Shown one piece after another: positions 63,158-64,000 of a DNA stretch of 64,000 nucleotides. The notes under the pieces are model-generated. The model saw nothing but the letters and a program-made list of their open reading frames with translations. It made no database searches and was not told the DNA's origin. The stretch spans positions 16,502,040-16,566,039 of the forward strand of contig CM065170.1 in NCBI GenBank assembly GCA_033026295.1, read 5' to 3'. The DNA is from Channa striata (taxonomy: Eukaryota > Chordata > Actinopteri > Anabantiformes > Channidae). The position numbers and the translations under genes were made by a program. Positions within the stretch are counted from its first letter, which is position 1; each line of letters starts with the position of its first letter.

Positions 63158-64000
63158 GTCAGCCTCCATACTGTTCCAAGAACTTTCTGGCAAGGTCTTT
63201 ACTCGCATAAGAAACTCATGCAACACATTACAGGTAAAGAACTCTAAAACAGGAGTCACCAACCTTTTATCTTCTAAAGCTGTTTTGACCACGTTAAAGT
63301 GGACGACAGGTTCCCATGGGTTCAGTTTGCTGACATATGGGTTTCATTATATCTGAACCAAACCTGCTGAATATCAGCAGATCATTACACCTTGATGCAA
63401 TAAACAACATAGAACATAGCTCAATTTTTGTCTGATCACCCAAATTAAATTTTAAGTGAGCAAACACATTGACTAACAGATGTTTATTATTCAGGAGTGT
63501 TCTGTGAGATCGATTATAGCTGCAAATGACTTCTCTTGGTTTAAGCCTTGAACTTTTACCTTTCTTTAAAAATCAGACATGATCTGCTCTTAGAGGTAGT
63601 GCACCATAGTCCATTAGAAGGAGCACGATGGTCGGATTTTGAAGGTCTGCATCGTCCCACAGCAAGGCAGCCTGTGCGTTTACATGGCCGTACGTAACCA
63701 GGTTACAGTCAGCTTTCCCGGAAAAGCTAATTGCATGTGTCATGTAAAGGGGAAAGCTAGTTTTGAAAATCAGAGCAGGGGATTAAGGAATCTGCATTCT
63801 TCAAATGTGTGTTCATGTGTGTGTAACAAAAGGCTGCAGACAGACCACACAGGTTAGTGAAAGCATGAATGAAATGATGCCGTGTCATTTTTAAAACAAA
63901 GTCTGCTAAAGTCTAACAGAAAGTCTTAACTATTTTAGCCACACCTAGAGCCTTGTAGAAGTCTAAACAAGTCACTTTCTCCCAGGGATTTTTAAAATTC
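63158..64000. other. Upstream flank of the array
   Basis: No gene seen. About 63675-63760 has the words 'gtacgtaaccaggttacagt' and 'catgtgtcatgtaaaggg' that resemble fish MITE ends. Confidence 0.45.

Overview
The window is eukaryotic, intron-containing DNA that is almost certainly from a teleost (ray-finned) fish. The grounds are vertebrate-type alpha-1-antitrypsin (SERPINA1-like) genes with the standard exon sizes, many long microsatellites including a roughly 225-bp AGAT tract, and interspersed repeats of kinds I know from bony-fish genomes: tRNA-like SINE fragments, an RTE-type LINE, a hAT-like DNA element and a repeat ending in GAATT units. I cannot name the species.

Positions 1 to about 31,250 hold no gene I can defend. 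I see AT-rich intergenic DNA with microsatellites, several repeat fragments and two very weak exon candidates (near 14,850 and 21,410). Positions 31,250 to 63,160 hold a tandem array of six serpin copies, all on the minus strand. From left to right I call them A (31465-33242), B (36101-37830), C (40666-42398), D (45136-46882), E (54467-56212) and F (60995-62720). Each has four coding exons of about 610, 271, 148 and 190 nt with phases 1, 0 and 0 at the boundaries I checked, plus a short untranslated leader exon. Each leader lies just downstream of a TATA-like element and an HNF1-like palindrome, which suggests liver expression as for mammalian SERPINA1. A to D sit in direct repeats with a period of about 4.5-4.6 kb. 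E is a related unit. F is clearly older and more diverged.

Copies A, D, E and F are open from start to stop (405, 406, 405 and 417 residues). B carries a one-base deletion in its second coding exon and C a one-base deletion in its first. Each predicts a truncated product, or else marks a sequence error in near-identical repeats. The bait loop varies far more than the rest: by alignment from the hinge, P1 is Phe in A, Ser in B, C and E, Leu in D and Lys in F. The exon-level similarity pattern is mosaic, as expected from gene conversion between neighbours.

Between D and E the array is broken up by about 5 kb of later events: a decayed serpin exon, a GAATT-tailed repeat, a hAT-like insertion whose pre-insertion site survives in the sister units, an inverted fragment of the unit spacer, and a degenerate RTE LINE. 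Together the array looks like an expanding, homogenising family of secreted plasma protease inhibitors whose specificity loops are diverging.
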